In this document: piece by piece, positions 7,900 to 15,402 of the stretch
How the letters are laid out: each line of letters starts with the position of its first letter
Numbering within the stretch: position 1 is the stretch's first letter
NCBI GenBank assembly: GCA_024763435.1
Contig: JANTFN010000006.1
Span: 1 to 19,224, forward strand
From: Thermodesulfobacteriota bacterium
GTDB lineage: Bacteria > Desulfobacterota > S145-22
DNA length: 19,224 nt
Direction: 5' to 3'
Made by a program: the position numbers and the translations under genes
Notes under the pieces: generated by a model
Told to the model about the DNA's origin: nothing
Database searches by the model: none
Seen by the model: the letters and a program-made list of their open reading frames with translations, nothing else

Positions 7900-9410
7900 G
7901 ATTCAGCTACGCGTTGCCGGAGTTTCTCGTTGAGCGCGACTTGGAGCGGTGTATCCGGTGCAAAGTCTGCGTCAGGCAGTGTGCGTTTGAGGCGCATTGC
8001 TATGATGAGGAAACCGATACCGTCTCGGTGGATTCGAGCAAGTGTGTCGGTTGCCTCCGGTGCGTGACGATGTGCCCTACCAGTGCGTTGATTGTCCGAC
8101 AGAATCCAACATCCTTCAAGGAAAATGCCAGCTGGACGGGACGGGCCATCAAGGATATCTTCAAACAGGCGGAAACCGGTGGTGTCCTCTTGACGGGGAT
8201 GGGGAATGACCGCCCCTACCCCATCTACTGGGATCATATCCTTTTGAATGCCAGCCAGGTGACCAACCCTTCGATTGACCCCCTCCGGGAACCGATGGAG
8301 TTGAAAACCTATCTTGGCAGCAAACCGGACCGTCTCGATATCAAAAAAGAAAACGGCAAGCTGACGCTAAAGACCCGGCTTGCTCCGCAGCTTGAATTGC
8401 GGATGCCGGTGATGTTTTCGGCGCTGTCTTACGGGGCCATCAGCCTCAACGCGAGCAAGGCCCTCGCGAGCGCGGCAAAGGAATTCGGTACCTATTGCAA
8501 TACCGGCGAGGGGGGCTTACACCGGGACCTTTTTCAATACGCCGACCGGACAATTGTTCAGTGCGCGTCGGGTCGCTTTGGGGTTTACAGGGATTACCTC
8601 CAGGCCGGGGCGGCCATTGAGATAAAAATAGGCCAGGGGGCGAAACCCGGCATCGGCGGGCATCTGCCCGGCGAAAAGGTGAGTGAGGAAGTCTCGAAGA
8701 CGCGGATGATTCCCGTGGGGACAGACGCGCTTTCTCCCGCGCCCCATCACGACATCTATTCCATCGAGGACCTGCGCCAGCTCATCTATGCCCTGAAAGA
8801 GGCGACCCGTTATGAAAAACCCGTCTCCGTCAAGATTGCCGCGGTGCATAACGCTGCGGCCATTGCCAGCGGTATGGTGCGAGCGGGCGCGGATATCATC
8901 GCCCTCGACGGGCTTCGGGGCAGCACGGGCGCCGCGCCGACGCGAATCAGGAACAACGTGGGCATCCCGATTGAACTGGCAATTGCCTCCGTGGACCGGC
9001 GGCTTCGGGAAGAGGGGATTCGCCAGCGCGCTTCGCTTGTCGCGGCGGGCGGGTTTCGTAACAGCGCGGATGTCGTCAAGGCCATCGCGCTGGGGGCCGA
9101 CGCGGTCTATATCGGGACATCAGCGCTTGTGGCCATGGGATGCCACGTGTGCCAGATATGCTATACGGGAAAATGCAACTGGGGTATTGCCACGCAGGAC
9201 CCCTATCTGGAAAAGCGCCTTAATCCCGAAATTGCAAAGGAACGGCTGCTCAATCTGTTGCGGGCGTGGGAACACGAAATCAAAGAGATGCTGGGGGGGA
9301 TGGGAATCAACGCCATTGAAAGTCTCCGGGGAAACCGGCTGCACCTGCGGGGGGTGGGGCTTTCCGATACCGACCTGGATATTCTTGGCATTCTTCCGGC
9401 CGGGAGGTAG
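7896..9410 (+). CDS. Split glutamate synthase, ferredoxin-FMN synthase subunit (GltB2-type)
   Basis: 504 residues. Residues 1-70 carry two CxxCxxCxxxC motifs (Cys19/22/25/29 and 50/53/56/60) for two [4Fe-4S] clusters. The rest is the FMN-binding TIM-barrel synthase domain, where ammonia and 2-oxoglutarate are reductively combined to glutamate. Support: SALSYGAISLNASKALA, NTGEGG, KIGQGAKPGIGGHLPG, LDGLRGSTGAAPT and AAGGFRNSADV. A cysteine cluster near the end (Cys416, 419, 422, 427, then NWGIATQ) matches the [3Fe-4S] site region of glutamate synthases. The frame is open from 7575, but the ATG at 7896 was chosen because AAAAGGAGAA lies just upstream and it overlaps the preceding stop. This domain organisation is known from archaeal and anaerobic bacterial split enzymes. 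Confidence 0.94.
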   Translation: MRFSYALPEFLVERDLERCIRCKVCVRQCAFEAHCYDEETDTVSVDSSKCVGCLRCVTMCPTSALIVRQNPTSFKENASWTGRAIKDIFKQAETGGVLLTGMGNDRPYPIYWDHILLNASQVTNPSIDPLREPMELKTYLGSKPDRLDIKKENGKLTLKTRLAPQLELRMPVMFSALSYGAISLNASKALASAAKEFGTYCNTGEGGLHRDLFQYADRTIVQCASGRFGVYRDYLQAGAAIEIKIGQGAKPGIGGHLPGEKVSEEVSKTRMIPVGTDALSPAPHHDIYSIEDLRQLIYALKEATRYEKPVSVKIAAVHNAAAIASGMVRAGADIIALDGLRGSTGAAPTRIRNNVGIPIELAIASVDRRLREEGIRQRASLVAAGGFRNSADVVKAIALGADAVYIGTSALVAMGCHVCQICYTGKCNWGIATQDPYLEKRLNPEIAKERLLNLLRAWEHEIKEMLGGMGINAIESLRGNRLHLRGVGLSDTDLDILGILPAGR

Positions 9411-9420
9411 AGGGTAAAAA

Positions 9421-9864
9421 GTGAAAAGGGTATACGCAAAAGAAGAGATATGCGCCGGTTGCCGGCTTTGCGAGGTCTGGTGCGTGGTTGCGCATTCAAA
9501 ATCCGGAGATATCGTCAAGGCCTTTAACAGCGAATTTCCGAGGCCCCTGCCGCGCGTCATGGTAGAGGAAGCAGGGCCGTTTTCCTTTGCCCTTCAGTGC
9601 AGGCACTGCATGGAACCGCCCTGTATTGAGGCCTGTATGACCGGGGCGATGTTCCGCGACGGGGCGGAGGGTCCCGTGTTGCACGACCCCGAACAATGCG
9701 TGGGGTGCTGGATGTGTGTCATGGTGTGCCCCTATGGCGCCATTGCCCGGGATGTAACCATTAAGAAAATAGCGAGCAAGTGCGACCTGTGCCAGGGAGA
9801 AGAAGAGCCGTCCTGCGTGGCGCACTGCCCCAACGAGGCCCTGGTTTTCGAGGACAGAGGGTGA
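9421..9864 (+). CDS. Four-cluster ferredoxin-like electron-transfer protein (CooF/HycB/DmsB type)
   Basis: 147 residues with sixteen cysteines in the four-cluster arrangement of the DmsB/HycB/CooF group: Cys11/14/17/21, 60/63/68/72, 93/96/99/103 and 121/124/132/136. This predicts four [4Fe-4S] clusters forming an electron wire. No signal peptide or membrane segment is seen, so it should be cytoplasmic. The start is GTG at 9421, the only reasonable start before the first cysteine motif. GGGAGG lies upstream at the end of the preceding gene. Its stop overlaps the next ATG (TGATG, 9862-9866). Its position between the synthase subunit and an FAD/NAD(P) oxidoreductase suggests it passes electrons between them, which is inference from context. 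Confidence 0.9.
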   Translation: MKRVYAKEEICAGCRLCEVWCVVAHSKSGDIVKAFNSEFPRPLPRVMVEEAGPFSFALQCRHCMEPPCIEACMTGAMFRDGAEGPVLHDPEQCVGCWMCVMVCPYGAIARDVTIKKIASKCDLCQGEEEPSCVAHCPNEALVFEDRG

Positions 9865-11135
9865 TGAAATACGTAATCATAGGGAATTCGGCTGCGGCCG
9901 TTGGGTGCGTTGAAGGCATTCGGAAATATGACAGTGACGGGGAGATCCTCCTGGTTTCCAAGGAACCCTACGCGACCTATTCGCGTCCTCTGATCTCCTA
10001 TTATCTCGCGGGCCAGGTGGACGCAAGGCACATGGGCTACCGTCCTGCCTCCTTCTATAAGACCCATCGTGTTACAACCCTGCTGGGCTCGGAGGCTGTT
10101 GGGCTCGACACAAAGGATAAAAGCGTCCGTTTGTCGGATGGTCGAACGGTTGCCTACGACAAACTCCTGATTGCCACGGGAGGCGTTCCCTTCGTCCCGC
10201 CGATTGAGGGCTCCGATGCCGAGGGTGTCATGACCTTTACCACATGGGATGACGCGAAGAGGCTTAAACGCCTTGTCCCAAGACTGAAGAAGGTTGTTAT
10301 CCTCGGGGGCGGGCTGATCGGCATCAAGGCGATGGAAGGTCTTCAGGCCCATGGGACGGATATCACGGTGGTTGAATTGATGGACCGAATTCTCGGGCTT
10401 GTGCTGGACAAAACCGCCACCAGCTTCCTCGAACGAAAATTAAAAGAAGAAGGCGTTCACCTCGTCAAGGAAACGACCATCAAAAAAATACACAAGGATA
10501 ATGCGGGCAGGGCCGTGGGGGTTACCCTTGAAAACGGCAGGGAGCTGGCCACCGACCAAGTGATTATCGCCATTGGCGTGCGACCTAATATCGGCCTCGT
10601 CAAGGACAGCCCCGTCGAAACGAATCGTGGGATTGTCGTGGATTATTTCATGCGAACCAGTGAGGCGGATGTCTATGCCGCCGGTGATGTCGCGGAGGCG
10701 GACGATATCTTGCATCATGAACCGCGTGTGATTCCCATTCTGCCGAATGCCTATAAACAGGGTAAGGTTGCCGGAAGCAGTATGACGGGAAATGAGATAG
10801 AATATCCCGGCGGGATGGTCATGAATTCCGTCGAGGTTGGCGGAATCCCGGCGATATCCGCCGGTATCATGAACCCGCCGGACGATGAAGGCTACGAGGT
10901 TAAACGATTGATTGACCGGAAAAACGGGGTTTACCGAAAGATGGTCATCAGGGACAACCGGCTTGTCGGGTTTATCCTGATCGGGGCCATCGACCGCGCG
11001 GGAATCTATACGGGTCTGATACGGGAAGGTGTAAATATCTCTCCCTTCAAAAACCACCTGACGGACCTTGATTTCGGGGTTATCTGTTTTCCGAAGGACC
11101 TGAGAACATACAAGATTTCAAATGTCTACATGTAA
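9864..11135 (+). CDS. FAD-dependent pyridine nucleotide oxidoreductase of the glutamate synthase operon
   Basis: 423 residues of the two-dinucleotide-binding-domain flavoprotein family (NADH oxidase / nitrite reductase / ferredoxin reductase-like). Features: FAD-binding start MKYVIIGNSAAAVGC, LLIATGG (101-107), NAD(P)-binding GGGLIG (148-153) with an acidic residue at strand end (VVELMDR, Glu171) hinting at NADH preference, and the second FAD motif VYAAGDVAEA (270-279). A C-terminal domain follows from about residue 310. I see no redox-active CxxC or disulfide pair. The ATG at 9864 overlaps the ferredoxin stop. The reading frame upstream (from 9780) is only antecedent open frame. Likely role: supply NAD(P)H electrons through the four-cluster protein to the FMN subunit, in place of GltD. 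Confidence 0.88.
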   Translation: MKYVIIGNSAAAVGCVEGIRKYDSDGEILLVSKEPYATYSRPLISYYLAGQVDARHMGYRPASFYKTHRVTTLLGSEAVGLDTKDKSVRLSDGRTVAYDKLLIATGGVPFVPPIEGSDAEGVMTFTTWDDAKRLKRLVPRLKKVVILGGGLIGIKAMEGLQAHGTDITVVELMDRILGLVLDKTATSFLERKLKEEGVHLVKETTIKKIHKDNAGRAVGVTLENGRELATDQVIIAIGVRPNIGLVKDSPVETNRGIVVDYFMRTSEADVYAAGDVAEADDILHHEPRVIPILPNAYKQGKVAGSSMTGNEIEYPGGMVMNSVEVGGIPAISAGIMNPPDDEGYEVKRLIDRKNGVYRKMVIRDNRLVGFILIGAIDRAGIYTGLIREGVNISPFKNHLTDLDFGVICFPKDLRTYKISNVYM

Positions 11136-11146
11136 AGAGGATGACC

Positions 11147-11881
11147 ATGAGGATTGACGCCCGCGGGCTGCATTATCGCGCTCTGAATGAAAAAATAAAC
11201 CAGTTTATTTTAAAGGGAGAAAGAACCTTTCATCTCTCCCACGTCAATGGCCAGCGGTTTATCGGCGACGGATTAAAGGGAAAGATAAAAATCACGATTG
11301 ACGGCGTTCCGGGAAATGACCTGGCGGCGTTTATGGATGGCCCCAGGATTCGCGTTAAAGGCAACGCGCAAGACGGGGTTGCCAACACCATGAATGAAGG
11401 CGAGGTCGTAATCGACGGAAATGCCGGGGATGTTCTGGGATTCGCCATGCGGGGCGGCAGGGTTTTTGTCCGGGGAAGTGTGGGCTACCGCGTGGGGATT
11501 CACATGAAGTCCTATAAAGAAAAAGTTCCTGTTATGGTGGTGGGTGGAGGTGCCCGGGATTTTCTCGGGGAGTATCAGGCCGGGGGAATTATCATTGTCC
11601 TGGGGCTTGGGCTGCCCAGGGGAGAACCGATCGCCGGCTACATGGTCGGCACGGGGATGCACGGGGGTGTGATGTATATCCGCGGCAAGGTGGAAGACTG
11701 GCAGATTGGCAAAGAGGTCAAGATATTTGAGATTGACGACAGTGATCGAAAGGTTATGCGGCCCCATTTAAAGGATTTCGCCAGGACCTTCAAGCTCAAT
11801 GTTGAGGACCTTCTCAAAGGCCCCTATCTCAAAATGGTTCCCTTTTCCAAACGTCCCTACGGCCGGATCTACGCCTATTGA
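11147..11881 (+). CDS. Split glutamate synthase, GXGXG (beta-helix) subunit (GltB3-type)
   Basis: 244 residues making the right-handed beta-helix domain that forms the C-terminal part of ordinary GltB. It is structural and helps hold the ammonia tunnel. Repeated G-x-x-G turns are visible: GNAQDGVANTM, GNAGDVLGFAMRGG, GSVGYRVGIHMK, GGGARDFLGEYQAGG and GTGMHGGVMYIRG. The related FwdC subunit of formylmethanofuran dehydrogenase has the same fold, but the operon decides for glutamate synthase. The start was set at 11147 rather than 11141, because AAAGAGG (11134-11140) directly abuts the first ATG and gives a normal six-base spacing to the second. It ends the operon, before a strong hairpin. Confidence 0.9.
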   Translation: MRIDARGLHYRALNEKINQFILKGERTFHLSHVNGQRFIGDGLKGKIKITIDGVPGNDLAAFMDGPRIRVKGNAQDGVANTMNEGEVVIDGNAGDVLGFAMRGGRVFVRGSVGYRVGIHMKSYKEKVPVMVVGGGARDFLGEYQAGGIIIVLGLGLPRGEPIAGYMVGTGMHGGVMYIRGKVEDWQIGKEVKIFEIDDSDRKVMRPHLKDFARTFKLNVEDLLKGPYLKMVPFSKRPYGRIYAY

Positions 11882-11905
11882 TACTGAAACAGGTGAGGGT
11901 ATAAA

Positions 11906-11940
11906 AAGGGGTGGCAGGAAAAATTTTCTCGCCACCCCTT
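11906..11940. terminator. Bidirectional rho-independent terminator between convergent genes
   Basis: A perfect ten-base stem AAGGGGTGGC (11906-11915) pairs with GCCACCCCTT (11931-11940) across a 15-base loop. On the minus strand it is followed by a T-run (CCTTTTTAT), making it a canonical terminator for the fatty acid transporter. For the plus-strand glt operon the downstream T content is weaker (CTTGCTGCTTTTA) but the stem is the same. Confidence 0.85.
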
Positions 11941-11959
11941 GCTGCTTTTATGAAACGCG

Positions 11960-13294
11960 TCAGAAAATTAACAGCAGAATAATAAAAATTGGAATACCGA
12001 CAAACATCAGGGCGATACAGTATCCCATAATATCCCTTGCCCGAACACCGCAAATGCCGAGAAGGGCCAGCGCCCAGAAGGGCTGGAAAAGATTGGTCCA
12101 CTGGTCTCCATAGGCCATGGCCATGATGGTCTTCGGAATAGAGAAGTGGAGGGTTTCCGCCGCCTTGACAAGGACCGGCCCCTGAACAGCCCACTGCCCC
12201 CCACCCGAAGGAACGAAGATATTGACGATGCAGGCACTGATATACGTAAAGACAGGATAGGTAGCCCCATTGGAAATCGCGACAAACCATCCGGCAATGA
12301 CGGCTACGAGGCCCGAAAACTTCATCATTCCCATAATACCGGCGTAAAACGGGAACTGTAGAATAATCCCGGAACATCCATGGACACCCTCAGACACGGC
12401 TTTCACGTAGGCAACAGGGCGTTTATGCAGGATAAGCCCAACGAAGAGGAAGGTGAAGTTGACAATATTCAGGTTAAGCTTGAACCCCTTGGTCCCGAAG
12501 TAATAGAAGATGTAAATCAGGCCGCCCAGCCCGATAATCATGGACAGCGAAACGCTGTTTTCAAGCTTGTCGGCGAAGGTCCATTCTGACTTTGGGGTCC
12601 CTTCATCCTTCATGACTTCACAAAGCTCAGGATTGATGGTTTTTATTTTACTTTCATCCTTGGGAGACATCATGTAGAACACCAGCGGGACAAGGATCAG
12701 CAGGACGATAATCACAACGATGTTCAATGTGCTTCCAAGGGTTTGTGACACGGGGATAATCCCGATTTCTTTTTCAAGAAAATGCCCCTTGGTGGCAACA
12801 AGCAAAGGCGCCGATGCGGATAGTCCGCCGTGCCAGACGGCGAGACCCGTATATCCTGCCGCGACAAGAAGCGGGTAATGAAACTTTCGATTATTGAGGT
12901 ATCCCTGACGGCCCACCTCAAGCGCGAAGATGGCCCCGACAATCAGGCCCAGTCCCCAGTTAACCATCCCGGCAATAACAGCCACAATGGCAACGAGCAT
13001 GGCCGCCCCGGCAGTCGTTTTAGGGATGATCGCCAACCGGCGCAGGAACTTCTGAACCGGCGGGGTAACGGCAAGGGCATACCCTGTAATCAGGATTACG
13101 CACATCTGCATCCCAAACTTTAGCAGGACCCAGAAGCCTTTATACCAGTCCTGAATCATTCCGAACCACGTTGTTTTTGTGAAAATCAGGCCTAAGACAT
13201 AAGTCAAAAGTGTTAGAAGGATCGCGAATATCATTGGATCCGGCATATATTTCTGAGCCCATCTCGAAAAATAATTTCCCATTCTTTCAAGCAT
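11960..13294 (-). CDS. atoE: Short-chain fatty acid transporter, AtoE family
   Basis: 444 residues, close to the length of E. coli AtoE (about 440). It is a polytopic inner-membrane protein with roughly ten to twelve hydrophobic segments. Family stretches include RWAQKYMPDPMIFAILLTL at the N-terminus, GMVNWGLGLIVGAIFALEV, WHGGLSASAPL, FVPSGGGQWAVQGP and GDQWTNLFQPFWALALLG. It would import or exchange acetoacetate, butyrate or similar acids; the substrate cannot be told from sequence. The ATG at 13294 follows GGAGGAG by a short spacer. The gene is monocistronic here, between its own terminator and a divergent spacer. No acyl-CoA transferase genes accompany it, unlike the E. coli ato operon. 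Confidence 0.9.
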   Translation of the reverse strand: MLERMGNYFSRWAQKYMPDPMIFAILLTLLTYVLGLIFTKTTWFGMIQDWYKGFWVLLKFGMQMCVILITGYALAVTPPVQKFLRRLAIIPKTTAGAAMLVAIVAVIAGMVNWGLGLIVGAIFALEVGRQGYLNNRKFHYPLLVAAGYTGLAVWHGGLSASAPLLVATKGHFLEKEIGIIPVSQTLGSTLNIVVIIVLLILVPLVFYMMSPKDESKIKTINPELCEVMKDEGTPKSEWTFADKLENSVSLSMIIGLGGLIYIFYYFGTKGFKLNLNIVNFTFLFVGLILHKRPVAYVKAVSEGVHGCSGIILQFPFYAGIMGMMKFSGLVAVIAGWFVAISNGATYPVFTYISACIVNIFVPSGGGQWAVQGPVLVKAAETLHFSIPKTIMAMAYGDQWTNLFQPFWALALLGICGVRARDIMGYCIALMFVGIPIFIILLLIF

Positions 13295-13521
13295 AATATC
13301 TCCTCCTTTTGTGAGAGCTGTGACTTTACAAAAAAATTCACCCTCAGGTATATTATTCTATTCTAAAAGGGCTATTTTTTTGCAAGGCAACCCGTGTTAA
13401 AAATGCTTTCTATCTAAAAACGCCTCACCTCCTTTCTCATTTTGAGCGTATTTTAGTGATGCGAATCCTGCCTGTCAAGGGGTTTTAAAAAAATGTTTTA
13501 CTTTTGTTCTTGATTTTTCTG
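13295..13521. other. Divergent spacer between the AtoE gene and cobT
   Basis: AT-rich and non-coding. On the minus strand TAGAAT/TATT-like -10 elements occur near 13360, but no -35 is correctly spaced, so I do not name an atoE promoter. An isolated perfect anti-SD complement (AAAGGAGGTGA on the minus strand, 13435-13425) has no start codon after it. No cobalamin riboswitch core was found ahead of cobT. Confidence 0.4.
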
Positions 13522-13549
13522 TTGACATGACGGGTGAAAAAAGTTTAAA
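13522..13549 (+). promoter_or_regulatory. Candidate sigma70 promoter of cobTS
   Basis: Perfect -35 TTGACA (13522-13527), a 16-base spacer, then TTTAAA (13544-13549), four of six matches to the -10. It lies directly ahead of the AGGGGGGTT ribosome binding site of cobT. It also shows that the upstream in-frame ATG at 13527, whose A is the last base of the -35, cannot be the start for transcripts from this promoter. Confidence 0.5.
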
Positions 13550-13571
13550 AACATCCGTCAGGGGGGTTCAC

Positions 13572-14633
13572 ATGAAAAGATTGATGAACTGCATAGTCGG
13601 AATTCGCGGACGTTCCACGGAATTGAATCAGGCGATATGGGAAAAACTCGATGCCCAGGCACGCCCCGACAGGAGCCTGGGGCGGCTGGAAGAATTTGCC
13701 TTTCGGCTGGCGGGAATCGCGGGGACGTTGACGCCTGTCATCAACGGGAAAACCATTTTCACCTTTGCGGGGGATCATGGCGTGGCGGAGGAGGGTGTCA
13801 GCCTCTTTCCGCAGGAGGTCACCCATGAGATGGTGGCAAATTTTATCCGGGGCGGCGCGAGTGTGAATGTTATTGCCGCGTTTTACGGGATTGATATCGT
13901 CGTCGTAGATATCGGGGTCAAGGGGGTGTTCCCGGAAATGTCCGGGCTGGTTCGAAGAAAAGTGGGGCATGGCACAAAAAATTTCCTCAAGGCCCCCGCC
14001 ATGGCAGAAGAGGAGGCCGTTCAGGCGGTTCAAACGGGAATTGACCTGGTGGCGGAAAAGGTAAAACAGGGGGTCAATCTGTTTGGGACCGGGGATATGG
14101 GGATTGCCAACACAACCCCGAGCACGGCCATTTTGAGTGTTGTCACCGGGGTTGACCCGGCAGAGGTTGCAGGACCCGGGACGGGGATTGATTCCGCAAC
14201 CCTGAAACACAAGGTTGCGGTCATCCGTCAGGGAATCAAAAAGCATCAGCCCGATCCCGGAGACCCGGTCGATCTCCTCTGCAAGGTGGGCGGATTTGAA
14301 ATCGCGGGGATTGCCGGAGAAATTCTCGGGGCAGCCATGCACCAGTGCCCCGTTGTGGTGGATGGTTTTATTTCCACGGCCGGGGCGATGATCGCCCTTT
14401 TGTTTGAGCCAAAGGTGAAAGACTATATATTTCTGGCTCATCGCTCCAGGGAACCGGGACATGACGCGATGATGCAGTGGATAGGCCAGGACCCCATTCT
14501 GGACCTGTCAATGCGCCTTGGCGAGGGGACAGGCGCGGCCATTGCCATGAACCTTCTGGTGTTGTCCACGCATGTTTTGAATGATATCGCCAGTTTTGAA
14601 GCAGCAGCCGTACACAGCCCGGAGCAGGTATGA
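13572..14633 (+). CDS. cobT: Nicotinate-nucleotide--dimethylbenzimidazole phosphoribosyltransferase
   Basis: 353 residues, the normal CobT length. It transfers ribose-5-phosphate from nicotinate mononucleotide to a benzimidazole-type base, giving the alpha-ribotide that becomes the lower ligand of cobamides. Motifs: FTFAGDHGVAEEGVSLFPQE (64-83), NFIRGGASVNVIA, NLFGTGDMGIANTT (169-182), GGFEIAGIAG (240-249), DGFISTAGAMIA, LAHRSREPGH and RLGEGTGAA, with Glu318 as the expected catalytic base. The frame is open from 13527, but the ATG at 13572 was chosen for its ribosome binding site (AGGGGGG) and because the earlier ATG lies inside the predicted -35. It overlaps cobS by four bases (ATGA). Confidence 0.97.
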   Translation: MKRLMNCIVGIRGRSTELNQAIWEKLDAQARPDRSLGRLEEFAFRLAGIAGTLTPVINGKTIFTFAGDHGVAEEGVSLFPQEVTHEMVANFIRGGASVNVIAAFYGIDIVVVDIGVKGVFPEMSGLVRRKVGHGTKNFLKAPAMAEEEAVQAVQTGIDLVAEKVKQGVNLFGTGDMGIANTTPSTAILSVVTGVDPAEVAGPGTGIDSATLKHKVAVIRQGIKKHQPDPGDPVDLLCKVGGFEIAGIAGEILGAAMHQCPVVVDGFISTAGAMIALLFEPKVKDYIFLAHRSREPGHDAMMQWIGQDPILDLSMRLGEGTGAAIAMNLLVLSTHVLNDIASFEAAAVHSPEQV

Positions 14634-15370
14634 ACCGTTTCCTTAATGCCGTAAGATTTTTGACCATCCTGCCCGTTCAGCGATGGGTGTCTCCCACTTC
14701 AACACAGATGGGGGAGGCAATGGTATTTTTCCCCTTCGTCGGGGTGATCCTGGGGCTGATTCTTGTCGGTGTCGGATGGGTCTTGTCGCCGGTTTTCCCC
14801 TCGGGGGTTCTTGCCGCGATCCTTGTTGGGCTTTTAATCGCCCTGACAGGGGGGCTTCACTGGGATGGCGTGGCGGATACCTTTGACGGGCTGGGCGGGG
14901 CCAGGGGCGACCGGGAGAGAATGCTGTCCATCATGAAGGATTCCCGGATCGGGGCCTTCGGGGTCTTGTCTCTCTGCTTTCTTGTCGTTTTCAAGATTGT
15001 CCTGCTCGCGGAGCTCCCTTTGTCGGCGTGGAAGGGCGCGCTGATTGTCATGCCCATGATCGGACGGTTTCTCCAGGTGGAGATCGCCGTGTGGGGGCGC
15101 TACGCCCGCGCGCAGGAAGGGACCGGCAGGGCGTTTGTGGAAGGCGCCAAACCGGGAGATTTCTGGCTTGCTCTGGCGGGTGTCGTCATTATCGCCGCCC
15201 TGGCGCAGGGTTGGGCGGGCCTCGGCGTGGTAGCCCTGGGTCTTTTGTATGGGGCAGGCGTCAGGGCCTTTTTTAACCGTAAAATCGGTGGGATTACGGG
15301 GGATATTCTCGGAATGGCAAGTGAAACCGGTGAAATCCTTGTTCTGATTTTAATTTATTTCCTCAGCTAA
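14630..15370 (+). CDS. cobS: Adenosylcobinamide-GDP ribazoletransferase (cobalamin synthase)
   Basis: 246 residues, a polytopic membrane protein of typical CobS length. It joins adenosylcobinamide-GDP to alpha-ribazole (phosphate), the last assembly step of the cobamide nucleotide loop. Family hallmarks are FLTILPVQ at the N-terminus, GGLHWDGVADTFDGLGG (74-90; catalytic acidic motif) and RERMLSIMKDSRIGAFG (95-111). Several hydrophobic helices follow. The ATG overlaps the cobT stop, so the two are co-translated and their products act in sequence. The CobU and CobC partners are not in the window. It is convergent with the DUF169 gene, with only 32 bases between stops and no visible terminator hairpin. 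Confidence 0.96.
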   Translation: MNRFLNAVRFLTILPVQRWVSPTSTQMGEAMVFFPFVGVILGLILVGVGWVLSPVFPSGVLAAILVGLLIALTGGLHWDGVADTFDGLGGARGDRERMLSIMKDSRIGAFGVLSLCFLVVFKIVLLAELPLSAWKGALIVMPMIGRFLQVEIAVWGRYARAQEGTGRAFVEGAKPGDFWLALAGVVIIAALAQGWAGLGVVALGLLYGAGVRAFFNRKIGGITGDILGMASETGEILVLILIYFLS

Positions 15371-15402
15371 AAAAAGGGAAAGGGTATCAAAAAGCGCTGT
15401 CA

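Noticed and set aside
13295..13571. Possible cobalamin riboswitch ahead of cobT
   Set aside because: No B12-box core or surrounding conserved elements were seen; a normal sigma70 promoter lies within about 50 bases of the start codon.
13545..14462. 305-codon minus-strand open frame inside cobT
   Set aside because: It is antisense to cobT, which has all expected motifs; long antisense frames are common in GC-richer codons.
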